Part shown: positions 47,853 through 60,594 of the stretch, piece by piece
How positions within the stretch are numbered: position 1 is the first letter of the stretch
Layout of the letters: each line of letters begins with the position of its first letter
Assembly: GCA_026214975.1 (NCBI GenBank)
Contig: CM047805.1
Location: 184,823,333 to 184,887,332, forward strand
Length of the DNA stretch: 64,000 bases
Origin: Gentiana macrophylla
Lineage: Eukaryota > Streptophyta > Magnoliopsida > Gentianales > Gentianaceae
Direction of reading: 5' to 3'
The notes under the pieces: generated by a model
Database searches by the model: none
The model's input: only the letters and a program-made list of their open reading frames with translations
Told to the model about the DNA's origin: nothing
Program-made: the position numbers and the translations under genes

Positions 47853-48025
47853 GGGTAATGATAGATCTACTCCCTCAAGTCTACACCATTTTTACTCCCA
47901 ACATAATCTTGTGGTTGTGATTTTTTCAATTTTTTTACATTTCCTTTTACAAGTGAAAAACATGTGGTGAGATGATGATGGTGTAAAAATGGTGTAGACT
48001 TAAGGGAGTAGCTCTATCATTCCCC
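47853..48025. mobile_element. Mutator-type MITE, 173 bp, with proven empty site
   Basis: Termini GGGTAATGATAGATCTACTC and (reverse complement) GGGGAATGATAGAGCTACTC extend as inverted repeats for over 40 bp. The 9-bp TSD is AACAAATAA (47844-47852, 48026-48034). The right Helitron has a single AACAAATAA with no insert (58585-58593 on the plus strand). Confidence 0.9.
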
Positions 48026-49111
48026 AACAAATAATATCTACGCTGATAATCTATACTGCTAAAAAAGCGAGAAAAAAAAAAAAATTACGGAAGCCATATC
48101 GGTAGAAAAACAAAACCAAAAAGCAGTGAATCACGGAAGCCATATATCGAGCGAAAAAACAAAGCGAAATCATATTTTCCTCAGCGGCTTCAACGCATTA
48201 CCGTAATCTTGGCAGCGTTATTATCATCAAATCGTTCCGACTCCCACGTTATCATCTCCTCAAACTCTATAACATCGCAGGCTTTTTATCATCATATTCA
48301 AATATTTTATATCGAAATGTCAACAAATTCACGAATCGATCGATCGAAACAATTAGGAGTCGATCATCGAGGCTAATTTGGTAGCTTTGGATATTTAAAA
48401 TGCACAATATCTTTTCGTTGATTCGATTTTTCCTAATGATTTAAGCCTCATTCGCTTTACGTTGATTGTTTATGGAAAGATGTTTTTAGATTTTGTGAGT
48501 TTGGTTACGATGATTGCTTATCAGACCAATATTTTGATAGCGTCCAACAACGGTGCCTTTATAAGCCTATTATTTATAATGTTTTATCGAAGCATTTACA
48601 TTTCTTTTGCATACCGGATAAATTGTAGAATACGTCCATCTACATTCATAATTGCATGCTTCTCATTCATCGAAGCAAAGGCGTTGCATTGTATCAGTAT
48701 TTTACATTTTGTTCTTGACTTTTTGTAGATCGGGAAAGCTCATACGGCTTGGACAATTGCATTTCGGTGAGAAGAACATTAACTTGAATGATACTCTCAG
48801 GTAATTGAGGTATTTCATTTGTGGCTAAGGAAAATATAGATTTTGTTTCTTGATTTTGTTTGCTTTCATCTTTGGTTTCTGTTGATCAAGATTTATCCTT
48901 ACTATTTCATACAGGTGATCTTTAATTAGCATGATTCATACTGAGTTATATATTTTTTTGTTTTGTAAATTCGTCCTTAAATGGTTTTCATTACCGTAAG
49001 GATTGGCTTTCACTTGGTTGCTACTTTTGTAAGAATTTCACAGGTTAGTGTTAAGGATTATCAATATTGTCCATCATTTGAAGTACCTCGGTTGTTCAAA
49101 TGGGTTGCGAC

Positions 49112-49258
49112 ATGACAGCGGATTTAAGAAGAGGTAGGGGTCAAGCGCCCTTGGCAGATCGAAAACACAATATTATGTATGTTGTGTATTTTTTGCCTCA
49201 CAAAAATTTACACTTCGCCCGTAGTATCGCCTCACTTACCGGGATCTGCGTCCATACA
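49112..49258. mobile_element. hAT-like MITE inside the left Helitron
   Basis: About 147 bp between GTTGCGAC repeats (49104-49111, 49259-49266), with termini close to CAGCGGATTTAAG and a complement of CGGACGCAG. The sister copy is at 57362-57503. Confidence 0.6.
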
Positions 49259-50394
49259 GTTGCGACGAAGAACAAAAATGACACATTTAAGACCAGTATT
49301 TAATAAAGTAAACCATACAATTCTGGTACATATCTAGATTCTTGGGTTGATTTCTTTTACTATACATTATCAGTCATGTTTATTTTAAATTTGGTGTTGA
49401 TTCATTTGTATTGTAGGTATAAACCTTTTTATGGGAGACAAGTTATAGTTTGGAGATGTTTCTTATGGAATTGAATTTGTACTAAGTGCGTGGTAGCTAC
49501 TACCGTTGTAGTACAAGAGGGGATGTATAATGAAGGCGTATCCAAAGATCGGCAACCTAGCTAACTCAAACTACAAGCGATTATTGAGACCCAGTTCGGA
49601 TACACAACTTAACCATGAGATGTTCATTAATGGTCCTAAATATGAATATATGTTTGTATCTATTATGCATACGTTTCGATTATTTTATTTCATCTATTTC
49701 TCATATCTGAATGCGTCGTTTATATATAATGGTTATTTAACCCCTTTAATGACATGTGATGTATAGCATTCTAGCATCGAGCTTGAAAAGACTAAGTCCG
49801 ATTTCCAGTTGATTTTTATGCCAAGCTCTTTACAAGACAATCATGTTCAGGTTGCATCAGGTTTGTGATGCTTTTCTTCAATCACTATTTGTATGCTACT
49901 ACATGTCTAATTCAACAGTTTATGTGCATACATTGATGCTAACCAGACTACTCTATATAATCAATTTTGTACAAATGACATGAAGATAGCAAAGCTTGGT
50001 AAGCATTGGTTTGACTAGATATTATAACAGGGTGAAGGGCTACATCGAATTTCATGAAGGAGTCATTGTGTGGTTAATTGCATACACATCGGCAAAGTTA
50101 TAGGATATTTCTCATCCGGTGATCGATTTATCCGACTCATACCGCTTTTCCCACAAACGCGATCCTGGTATCTTAACTTTTATCTTTTTCGTCATTCTTT
50201 TTAATATCGAGCGGATACATGTCTCAAAATCTCATCATTGAATATTATCTCCGGCATCTTCTCCTACCACTAATTAAGCGGTTGTAACAAATTTCATTTA
50301 CGTCTCCATCATGCTATTGTATCAAATTTCATCTACGTCATCTTTCATGATCTTTTCTAATTGCAAATATAACAAATTTTATAAACAAAAAAGT

Positions 50395-50615
50395 TAGCGT
50401 TAAATTTATTGCCATCTCATCTCGATCGATCTGTGCTCTTTCGTGAAAGAGAGCAATATAAGGTAAGAAATGTAGAGTTAAATATAATGTCATTTTCTCC
50501 AGCGTCTCTATACGTGAAAGAGAGAAAATAAGGTAGGAAATTGTGAGTTAAATTTCTTGTCATCTCCTCCATCCATCTTCATGAAAGATAGAAAGAAGGT
50601 AAGAAATTGGCATCC
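50395..50615. repeat. Three diverged units of about 75 bp in the left Helitron
   Basis: Each unit has (T/C)CATCTCCTC-like sequence, TTCrTGAAAGAGAG, AAGGTA(A/G)GAAAT and GAGTTAAAT. The inverted counterpart is at about 55995-56215. Confidence 0.7.
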
Positions 50616-53193
50616 ATAATGGTGATTTCTTTGTAAGTTTTTTTTTTAGTCGTTTCTTCTTTTGCATTGTTTATTAATTTTGACTATTCATAAACTTATC
50701 CACATGTAATATCTTGGATAATTTCGAATATTTATGTATTATCTCCTCTATCAAAGCTTCATCAAAAGAGGTAATAAGTAGAAAGTTGGCATCGACAATG
50801 GTGGTATCTTTGTAAATTTTTGTTTTTTAATATGTATCGTCTATTTTGAATATTCATCCACATGTAATTTTTGCAAAATATCAAGGGTATTAGGTGGTAG
50901 AGGCGGAGGGGTTGTGATAATTTAACGTAGCTTCATGTTTTCCTCTTAATGCATTCACGATTCGCTGCTATTTTTTTCCCTTTCTAATTCTTTTATATTA
51001 TTTTTATATTTACATGAAAACCCTCCTCGATTAGTTTGTTAACCCTGTCGTATTTGAAACTTTTCGTTGTGATGTGCAAAGCAGGACAAATATAATCTTT
51101 GGAAACCGCAATAGGCGTGAGTATGTTTTATTCGAGGCGAGGCATGTGTACCAGGGTGGGGTCACGTGACCCATTGAGATCGGGATTTTTAAAATTACAA
51201 CGATGTAGTTTTGATGTTAAAAAATATCTTTTTGTTGGTAAAAAATATATTTTTAGGCTCCGGTGACGCATTCACTAACAAATTTTGAATAAAAATGTAG
51301 TTTTACAATCCAGTGGCCTCATTGGAAAAACTTCACTGGTCCTCTTATAACTATAAAATGGTATTTCTTTGCGTTTGTATGTTGAATTAGCACTCATGAT
51401 TTTCTTGCTATTTTGTCCCTTTTGATTTTTATTTTATTATATTTACTGGAAAATCAAATGTAAATGATGATATCTTTTAGTTTTACCTTTGAATGATGCA
51501 TAATTCAACTGCTTCACATTTGTAGGAATGAAATATGTCGAAACACCACGATGTTAATATTTGTTGGGTTGCATTTTTGCTCGGCAGTGTTAAAGTGTGT
51601 ACAAAGGAGCTTGATATTTGGATAATCTGCTAAAAATGGATATCCAACTCTAAGTCAGGCAAGTAGTTATGTATATCAACAATCAAGTTCTCTTTTAGCC
51701 AATGATGCATGTGTTCAATTCACAAGTTTGATGCTTGGAAGGAACAAGCTGTTACATTTGAATCAAGTCACATATTAGTGATGCTTCAATGTATAAAATA
51801 GTTATTTCATTGAGTTACGATTTTGTGTGCAAAGGAAAAAGTGGGTGAAGGAAAATAGTCATATCCACCATAAGAGCTTTTAAACCTCAACAACTTTTGT
51901 TTTGCAATTGCTAGAAAATTAGGCATTTAAAAAAATTATACTTGAAACTTGATGTCTCAAGTACTTGATTACTCAATGTTCGGTTAGAGAAATGATTATT
52001 CCACAATAAAATATGCATAAAAAGTCTGCCACAACAACCTTTTCCACCACCATTGATTATTTGGACCCATTTGAATCAATAGGTCCCACATCATAATCAA
52101 TGGTTCAAAAGTGTGTTGTGAATTTTGTTGTGGCTATTTTGTTGTGGCATTATAAATTACAGTGGAATAACATTTCCCCTTTTTTGATGTCTCATTCTCA
52201 CTCCAATGTGCTTAATTGGAGTTTTAGCCTAGCCAATGCATTTCATTTTCTCAAGAATATTGTTGTTGGAGTACAAGAGACGGCAGCAAGTCCTTCTTCT
52301 ACTATGTTATTGCACTCCAATTCTCACAAGAAAGTTATATAAATGAGATAGAAAAGTGTGGAGGAGACACGAAAAGAACCTCCTCGGCTGGAAGGTTTTA
52401 TGTATGTTGGGCTTAGGTTTTATGCAAGAGTTTGATCAAATATTGATCCATTATGGTCACGGAGACACCTTTCAGATTTAAAAAAAAAAAAATAGTTGGT
52501 CATCCTTTGGATTTAATCCATCGTGAAAGTGTGCACGAATGTATTCACGATATTGCAAGAACATTTGAAGAAATGAAGCGTCACATTAGATATCCATAAA
52601 CTATTTGTTGTGTAGAAGATCTATTAGCCTATTTGAACATGAATTCATGTGTTGCAGACATAGCGTTTGATCGATGATGATGTATGATCAAGCGCAATTA
52701 AAGGGTGTGTTATGTCATTTTTTTTTTGTTGCTGTGACACAACTATTGTAGAAGGAGCATACAAAAATATTCCAGTTATATGTTTTTTTTTTTTTTTTTT
52801 GCAATTATATGTTTTGTTACTTGATTGGTATTCCTTTTTTTTTTGAGTCAGACTGTTAATTTTTTCGTAAAACAATTTATAATGAAATGCATTTCCATCT
52901 CCGTTGTATCTTGATATAAAAAAGGGATTGTATTACGTTAATGCAAAATATTTATTTGAATACGGTTTCCACGTTTTGTATTATTGACATTGTCTTTGAT
53001 ATTCTTTCATGTTGTGTTAATATTTTCTTAGAAAGTCATTTTACATTCATATGTATCTTCGATGAGCAATGATTTACACTCCAAATGTCAGGAATATTGC
53101 ACTTACTAAATTTTGATACAAATTCACGTCCTAAATAAAATGCGTATTCTTAGTTTTACATCACCCGTGCATTATGCACGGGTTTCTGGCTAG

Positions 53194-53443
53194 TATATAT
53201 ATATATATATATATACACTATCAAAAGTAATGGAACGTGCAAAGAATATTAGATTAGCATGGTGCACCGAGTAGAAACCCAGCTGGTTCTTTGTCCACGG
53301 GTCTCCTATAAATAAAATGATTCCTTTCACAAAAAAAATATTATTATTTTTTTAGCAGATCGGCTGCCTCATTGATAAATGACAATGCACCTGTGCCGCC
53401 CATGATCATACGTAAGCATTGATTATAAATCATTATATATATA
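53194..53443. other. Spacer between the two Helitrons
   Basis: 250 bp. It starts and ends with AT repeats next to the two CTAG termini and has no homologous partner in the arms. GATTATAAATCATTATA at about 53420-53437 recurs at 58770-58786, just outside the far end of the right Helitron. Confidence 0.7.
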
Positions 53444-56400
53444 CTAGCCAGAAACCCGTGCATAATGCACGGGTGATGTAAAACTAAGAATACGCATTTT
53501 ATTTAGGACGTGAATTTGTATCAAAATTTAGTAAGTGCAATATTCCTGACATTTGGAGTGTAAATCATTGCTCATCGAAGATACATATGAATGTAAAATG
53601 ACTTTCTAAGAAAATATTAACACAACATGAAAGAATATCAAAGACAATGTCAATAATACAAAACGTGGAAACCGTATTCAAATAAATATTTTGCATTAAC
53701 GTAATACAATCCCTTTTATATCAAGATACAACGGAGATGGAAATGCATTTCATTATAAATTGTTTTACTAAAAATTAACAATCTGACTCAAAAAAAGGAA
53801 TACCAATCAAGTAACAAAAACATATAATTGCCAAAAAAAAACATATAATCTGGAATATTTTTGTATGCTCCTTCTACAATAGTTGTGTCATCGCAAGAAA
53901 AAAAAATGACATAACACACCCTTTAATTGCGCCGATCATACATCATCATCGATCAAACGCTGGTAATACGCAACACATGAATTCATGTTCAAATAGGCTA
54001 ATAGATCTTCTACACAACAAATAGTTTATGGATATCTAATGTGGACGTTCATTTCTTCAAATGTTCTTGCAATATCGATGAATACATTCGTGCACACTTT
54101 CGCGATGGATTAAATCCAAAGGATGACCAACTATTTTTTTTTTAAATCAAAGGTGTCTCCGTGACCATAATGGATCAATATTTGATCAAACTCTTGCATA
54201 AAACCTAAGCCCAACATACATAAAACCTTCCAAAGTGAGAGGGGTTCTTTTTCAGTGTCTCCTCCACACTTTTCTATCTCATTTATATAACTTTCTTGTG
54301 AGAATTGGAGTGCAATAACATAGTAGAAGAAGGACTTGCTGCCGCCTCTTGTACTCCAACAACAATATTCTTGAGAAAATGAAATGCATTGGCTAGGCTA
54401 AAACTCCAATTAAGCTACGTGGAGTGAGAATGAGACATCAAAAAAGGGGAAATGTTATTCCACTGTAATTTATAATGCCACAACAAAATAGCCACAACAA
54501 AATTCACAACACACTTTTGAACCATTGATTATGATGTGGGACCTATTGATTCAAATGGGTCCAAATAATCAATGGTGGAAAAGGTTGTTGTGGCACTTTG
54601 TTGTGCATATTTGTTGTGGAATAATCATTTCTCTAACCGAACATTGAGTAATCGAAGTACTTGAGACATCAAGTTTCAAGTATAATTTTTTTAAATGCCT
54701 AATTTTCTAGCAATTGCAAAACAAAAGTTGTTGAGGTTTAAAAAGCTCTTATGGTGGATATGACTATTTTCCTTCACCCACTTTTTCCTTGCACACAAAA
54801 TCGTAACTCAATGAAATAACTATTTTATACATTGAAGCATCACTAATATGTGACTTGATTCAAATGTAACAGCTTGTTCCTTCCAAGCATCAAACTTGTG
54901 AATTGAACACATGCATCATTGGCTAAAAGAGAACTTGATTGTTGATATACATAACTACTTGCCTGACAAGTTAGATATCCATTTTTTAGCAGATTATCCA
55001 AATATCAAGCTCCTTTGTGTACACTTTAACACTTAATCGAGCAAAAAATGCAACCCAACAAATATTAACATCGTGGTGTTTCGACATATTTCATTCCTAC
55101 AAATGTGAAGCGATGAATTATGCATCATTTGATGTAAAACTAAAAAGATATCATCATTTACATTTGATTTTCAGGTAAATATAATAAAATAAAAATCAAA
55201 AGGGACAAAATAGCAATAAATCATGAGTGCTAATTCAACATACAAACGCAAAGAAATACCATTTTATAGTTATAAGAGGACCAGGAAGTTTTTCCAAAAT
55301 GAAGGTCGGCGGATTGTAAAACTACATTTTTATTCAAAATTTGTTAGTAATCACCGGAGCCTAAAATATATTTTTACTAACAAAAGATATTTTTTAACAT
55401 CAAAACTACATCGTTGTAATTTTAAAAAAATCCCGGATCTCGATGGGTCACGTGACCACCACCCTGGTACACATGCCTCGCCGAATAAAACATACTCACG
55501 TCTATTATGTTTCCAAAGATTATATTTGTCCTGCTTTGCACATCACAACTAAAAGTTTCAAATACGACAGGTTAACAAACTAATCGAGGAGGGTTTTCAT
55601 GTAAATATAAAAATAATATAAAAGAATTAGAAAGGAAAAAAATAGCAATAATCGTGAATGCATTAAGAGGAAAACATGAAGCTACGTTAAATTATCACAA
55701 CCCTCCGGCCTCTACCACCTAATACCCTTGATATTTTGCAAAAATTACATGTGGATGAATATTCAAAATAGGCGATACATATTAAAAACAAAAATTTACA
55801 AGATACCACCATTGTCGATGCCAACTTTCTACTTATTACCTCTTTTTGATGAAGCTGCATAGAGGAGATAATACATAAATATTCGAAATTATCCAAGATA
55901 TTACATGTGGATAAGTTTATGAATAGTCAAAATTAATAAACAATGCAAAAGAAGAAACGACCAAAAAAAAAAACTTACAGCAAATCACCATTATGGATGC
56001 CAATTTCTTACCTTCTTTCTATCTTTCATGAAGATGGATGGAGGAGATGACAGTAAATTTAACTCACAATTTCCTACCTTATTTTCTCTCTTTCACAGAA
56101 GTAGAGACGCGGAGGAAATGACATTATATTTAACTCTACATTTCTTACCTTATATTGCTCTCTTTCACGAAAGAGCACAGATCGAGGAGATGGCAATAAA
56201 TTTAACGCTAACTTTTTTGTTTATAAAATTTGTTATATTTGCAATTAGAAAAGATCATGAAAGATGACGTAGATGAAATTTGATACAATAGCATGATGGA
56301 GACGTAAATGAAATTTGTTACAACTGCTTAATTAGGTGGTAGGAGAAGATGCCGGAGATAATATTCAGCGATGAGATTTTGAGACATGTATCTGTTCAGT

Positions 56401-58754
56401 ATTAAAAAGAATGACAGAAAAAAAGATAAAAGTTAAGATACCAGATCGCTTTTTGGGAAAAGCGGGTATGAGTCGGATAAATCGATCACTGGATGAGAAA
56501 TATCCTATAACTTTGCTGACAGGTATGCAATTAACCACACAATGACTCCTTCATGAAATTCGATGTAGCCCTTCACCCTGTTACAATATCTAGTCAAACC
56601 AATGCTTACCAAGCTTTGCTATCTTCATGTCATTTGTACAAAATTGATTATATAGAGTAGCTGGGTTAGCATCAATGTATGCACATAAACTGTTGAATTA
56701 GACAGAGTAGCATACAAATAGTGATTGAAGAAAAGCATCACAAACCTGATGCAACTGGAACATGATTGTCTTGTAAGTAGCTGCGGCATAAAAATCAACT
56801 GGAAATCGGACTTAGTCTTTTTCAAGCTCAGTGCTAGAATGCTATACATCACATGTCATTAAAGGGGTTAAATAACCATTATATATAAACGACGTTACGA
56901 TATTATGAGAAATAGATGAAATAAAATAATCGTGGAAACGATGCATAATAGATACAAACATATATTCATATTTAGGACCATTAATGAACATCTCATGGTT
57001 AAGTTGTGTATCCTGAAGCTGGGTCTCAATAATCGATTGTAGGTTTGAGTTAGCTAGTTGCCGAATGCGCGATACGCCTTCATTATACATCCCCTCTTTG
57101 TACTACAACGTGTAGCTACCACCCGCCGCACTTAGTACAAATTCAATTCCATAAGAAACATCTCCAAACTATAACTTGTCTCCCATAAAAAGGTTTATAC
57201 CTACAATACAAATGAATCAACACCAAATTTAAAATAAACATGACTGATAATGTATAGTAAAAGAAATCAACCCAAGAATCTAGATATGTACCGTAAATTG
57301 TATGGTTTACTTTATTAAATCATTGGTCTTAAATGTGTTGCATTTTGTTCTTCGTCGCAACAGGGCGGACGCAGGATCCGGGAAAGAGGGGCGATACTAT
57401 GGGCGAGTGTAAATTTTAGGAGGGCAAAAAAATACACAACATACATAATATTGTGTTTTCCGATCTGGGGGCGCTTGACCCCTACCTCTTCTTAAATCCT
57501 ACTGTCGCAACCCATTTGAACAACCGAGGTACTTCAAATGATGGACAATATTGATAATCCTTAACACTAACTCGTGAAATTCTTACAAAAGTAGCAGCGA
57601 AGTGAAAGCCAATCCTTACGGTAATGAAAAACCATTTAAGGACGAATTTACAAAAACAAAAAAATATATAACTGTATGAATCATGCTAATTAAAGATCAC
57701 TGTATGAAATAGGGAAGGATAAATCTTGATCAACGAAACCAAAGATGAAAGCAAACAAAATCAAGAAACAAAATCTATATTTTCCTTAGCCACAAATGAA
57801 ATACCTCAATTACCTGAGAGTATCATTCAAGTTAATGTTCTTCTCACCGAAATGCAATTGTCCAAGCCGTATGAGCTTTTCCGATCTACAAAAGTCGAAG
57901 AACAAAATGTAGAAATCTTCGATATAATGCAACGACTTTGCTTCGTTGAATGAAGCATGCAATTATGAATGTAGATGGACGATTCTACAATTTATCCGGT
58001 ATGCAAAAGAAATGTAAATGCTTCGATAAAACATTATAAATAATAGGCTTATAGAAGGCACCGTTGACAGACGCTATCAAAATATTGGTCGATAAGCGAT
58101 CATAGAACCAAACTCACAAAATCTAAAAACATCTTTCCATAAACAATCAACAGAAAAGGCGAATGAGGCTTAAATCATTAGGAAAAACTGGAATCAACGA
58201 AAAGATATTGTGCATTTTAAATATCCAAAGCTACCAAATTAGCCTCGATGATCAGACTCCTAATTGTTTCGATCGATCTGTATTCAGGAATTTGTTGACA
58301 TTTCGGATATAAAATATTTGAATATGATGATAAAAAGCCTGCCGATGTTATAGAGTTTGAGGAGATGATAACGTGGGAGTCGGAACGATTTGATGATAAT
58401 AACGTTGCCAAGATTACAGGGCTGTGTTGAAGCTGTTGAGGGAAAATATGATTTCGCTTTTTTTTCGTTCGATATATGGCTTCGATCATCGCTTTTTTGG
58501 TTTTGTTTTTCTACCGATATGGCTTCGTAATTTTTTTTTTTTCTCGCTTTTTTTAGCGTATAGATTATTATCAGAGATATTATTTGTTTTTCAAAAGAAG
58601 CAGTGGATATTATTCTATTTTATTAACGGTAGATATTATTAGATTTCTTTGTACATTTGGTATTTTCTTTAACTGGAGCTGGTCGATTTGTGGGTCTAGG
58701 TAAAAATTGAGAAGAATTGGGTTAAATGTGCTCTTCTTTATATATATAGATAGA
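53444..58754 (-). mobile_element. Helitron, non-autonomous, right arm of the palindrome
   Basis: Read on the minus strand it starts A|TCTATCTATATATATAAAG (58754) and ends with hairpin CCCGTGCATAATGCACGGG plus TTTCTGGCTAG|T (53444). It is an inverted copy of 47622-53193 throughout, with small indels and substitutions (checked at about ten places, for example GAGTTAGCTAGTTGCCG at 57048 against CGGCAACCTAGCTAACTC at 49550). Short ORFs (55223-55552, 56842-57090, 58217-58489) are not conserved between the arms as coding frames. Confidence 0.8.
57362..57503. mobile_element. hAT-like MITE inside the right Helitron
   Basis: Flanked by GTCGCAAC (57354-57361, 57504-57511), the same 8-bp duplication as in the left arm. 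The end CAGGGCGGACGCAGGATC is better preserved here than in the left copy. Confidence 0.65.
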
Positions 58755-59389
58755 TTTTTTTTTGAGGAGGATTATAAATCATTATAAATTGGTGTAAAGT
58801 ATATTTGGTCGGCAATAATCTCATATAAAGTTGATTTTCAGATGTGTTATGCTTGTATTATTATTCGGGGGAGGGGGCATAATTGCAATGGAGTTCTTTG
58901 ACGAGACTTCCAGCACATTCTTCATTTTTGTTATTTTTACATATGATATATATACATCTAACGGAGGGATTGCAATGCTATGTCTATGGAGGAGTTCTTG
59001 GCAACAATATCCCTTGTTTGGATATCAAAGTTCATTCTTGTCATTGATAATTACTGTACATCAAATTTACCGTGATGACATATCTAAACCTTAATTTTGT
59101 TTTTTTAGACGTTGAAAATCAACATTCAACAGAGAAGATTAAAGTTAAGAGAGCGGTTACAGTCCAGTTCTCTAACAGTCCAGTTTTTTAATCTCTGTCG
59201 TTAAAAAAATATATAGATAATTGCGTACGTTGAATCATCTTTTTAGTACATGTCCAAGAGAGACATGTTGTTTAATCTTTTACTAGTCAAGTACGTATTT
59301 TTATTAGAATGATTAACTAGCCACATATGTGTTTTCAATTAATATCCTCACCTTAACTACTCTCTTCCTGACTCACTTGACACGGACAT
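58755..59389. other. Intergenic DNA, nothing recognised
   Basis: ORF 58831-59094 has hydrophobic low-information content. No element end found. Confidence 0.5.
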
Positions 59390-59539
59390 GGCGCAAAGAA
59401 TTACTGTGATATCATTGATGAATACTAATTCATCAAAGCACAAGCCTAGCATGCCCTTCCGACGGATCCGAACTTCAACTCCCTTTAAGAGTACATTCGG
59501 TGTTTTAACTGAACGAATCATAAGCTCAATTCAGGCTTG

Positions 59540-60594
59540 TTTATGTTTATTCAATGTTAATGTATCATGTTTAAGGGTTTAAAACAGTAAACACATGTGC
59601 ATAAAACCTGAAACTAAGCTGAAACGATGAAAACAGTGAAAACAAATAAAACAGGTCAAACGCCCGTTTGAAAAGCCTAAACGCCCGTCTAACCCCGAAC
59701 GCCCGTTTAAAACCCTATGGACGCCCGTCCGAAACCGAACGCCCGTCCACTAACCTCAAACGCCCGTCCGTCAAAAAGGGCTACATCCTGAATCAAAAGT
59801 CACACCTCAAACGCCCGTCCAGAATACCCAAACGCCCGTTTGAGCTGCAACAATCGCAAACACCCGTCTGCCTGGTTTTTGTCCAGAACCCTAAACTCTT
59901 CAAACTCGATTTCTAATCCGTTCTAACCTAAATAACATCAAATTTAACACATAAAGACCACAGAAAAACTTATCTAATCATACCATAGCATCTATGATCA
60001 TTGATCAACGAAAAGACACATATTTCTTGCATCTAAACATCTTAAATCTTAATCTAAACCTTATAAACGATAATTGAAATCATAGGAAGAGCCTCTTACC
60101 TTATTTGCTTGCAAAACCGACAGCAAAACACCAAGCAACTGCAACAACTGTTGATCCTCAACCCCGAAACCTGGGTTTACTGCTGTGAAACTATTTTTAA
60201 ATTATTCTACGCTTCAAGACGATCGTTTCGACTACTCACGGGAAATCGAGAGATGCTATTTTCCAAAGTTGCGTCTCATCGTGCTGATCACTTTTCTCTC
60301 TTGCGGCATCTTGATCAGATGAACGGATTGATCACACGGTTCTTCCTTTTATTTCGTCTTTGCTTCTGCGTTGCTTTCTTCTTCAGCGCCGTTCCTCTTT
60401 TTTTTTTCAGAATAATAACGTGATGAACTAATGAATTAATTTGGAGATTAATTCCTTTTTATAGCCATTTAATTAAACCCATTAATTAAATAACTAAATC
60501 CTTTTAATTAAATAAATGGGACACATAATAATTAGGTCGTAGTAAATACACCCAATGACTATTTTACCCTTTTATGAAAAGTCTGGATGTTACA
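59540..60594 (-). mobile_element. Solo LTR (gypsy-like), minus orientation, with ACGCCCGT repeats
   Basis: The minus strand starts TGTAACATCCAGACTTTTCA, a typical gypsy LTR start. The flanks are GCTTG (59535-59539 and 60595-60599), a 5-bp TSD. A TATA-like GCTATAAAAAGG on the minus strand lies near 60453-60464. The far end reads ATAAA rather than CA, so it may be slightly eroded. The split RNase H remnant independently supports the insertion boundaries. Confidence 0.65.
59657..59875. repeat. ACGCCCGT(C/T) interspersed motif cluster
   Basis: About ten copies of AAACGCCCGT or GAACGCCCGT, with 6- to 30-base variable linkers, inside the LTR. The plus ORF 59668-59916 (Arg/Pro/Ser-rich) is a by-product of this repeat. 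Confidence 0.8.

Larger units (their letters stand above)
47622..53193 (+). mobile_element. Helitron, non-autonomous, left arm of the palindrome
   Basis: The 5' end is TC after an A (A|TCGATATAT...AAGAAAAATAGCATTTAACCC). The 3' end is a hairpin CCCGTGCATTATGCACGGG followed by TTTCTGGCTAG|T at 53193. Both fit Helitron rules (5' TC, 3' hairpin plus CTRR, insertion between A and T, no TSD). No Rep/helicase ORF is seen; ORFs such as 48462-48728 and 49530-49766 are short and repeat-derived. The 5' end carries an (AT)n tract (47625-47690) that is expanded relative to the sister copy. It contains MITEs at 47853-48025 and 49112-49258. Confidence 0.8.

Noticed and set aside
55223..55552. 109-aa plus ORF in the right Helitron
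   Set aside because: The matching place in the left arm has no comparable frame, so no coding constraint.
59668..59916. 82-aa Arg/Pro-rich ORF
   Set aside because: Produced by the ACGCCCGT motif cluster inside an LTR.
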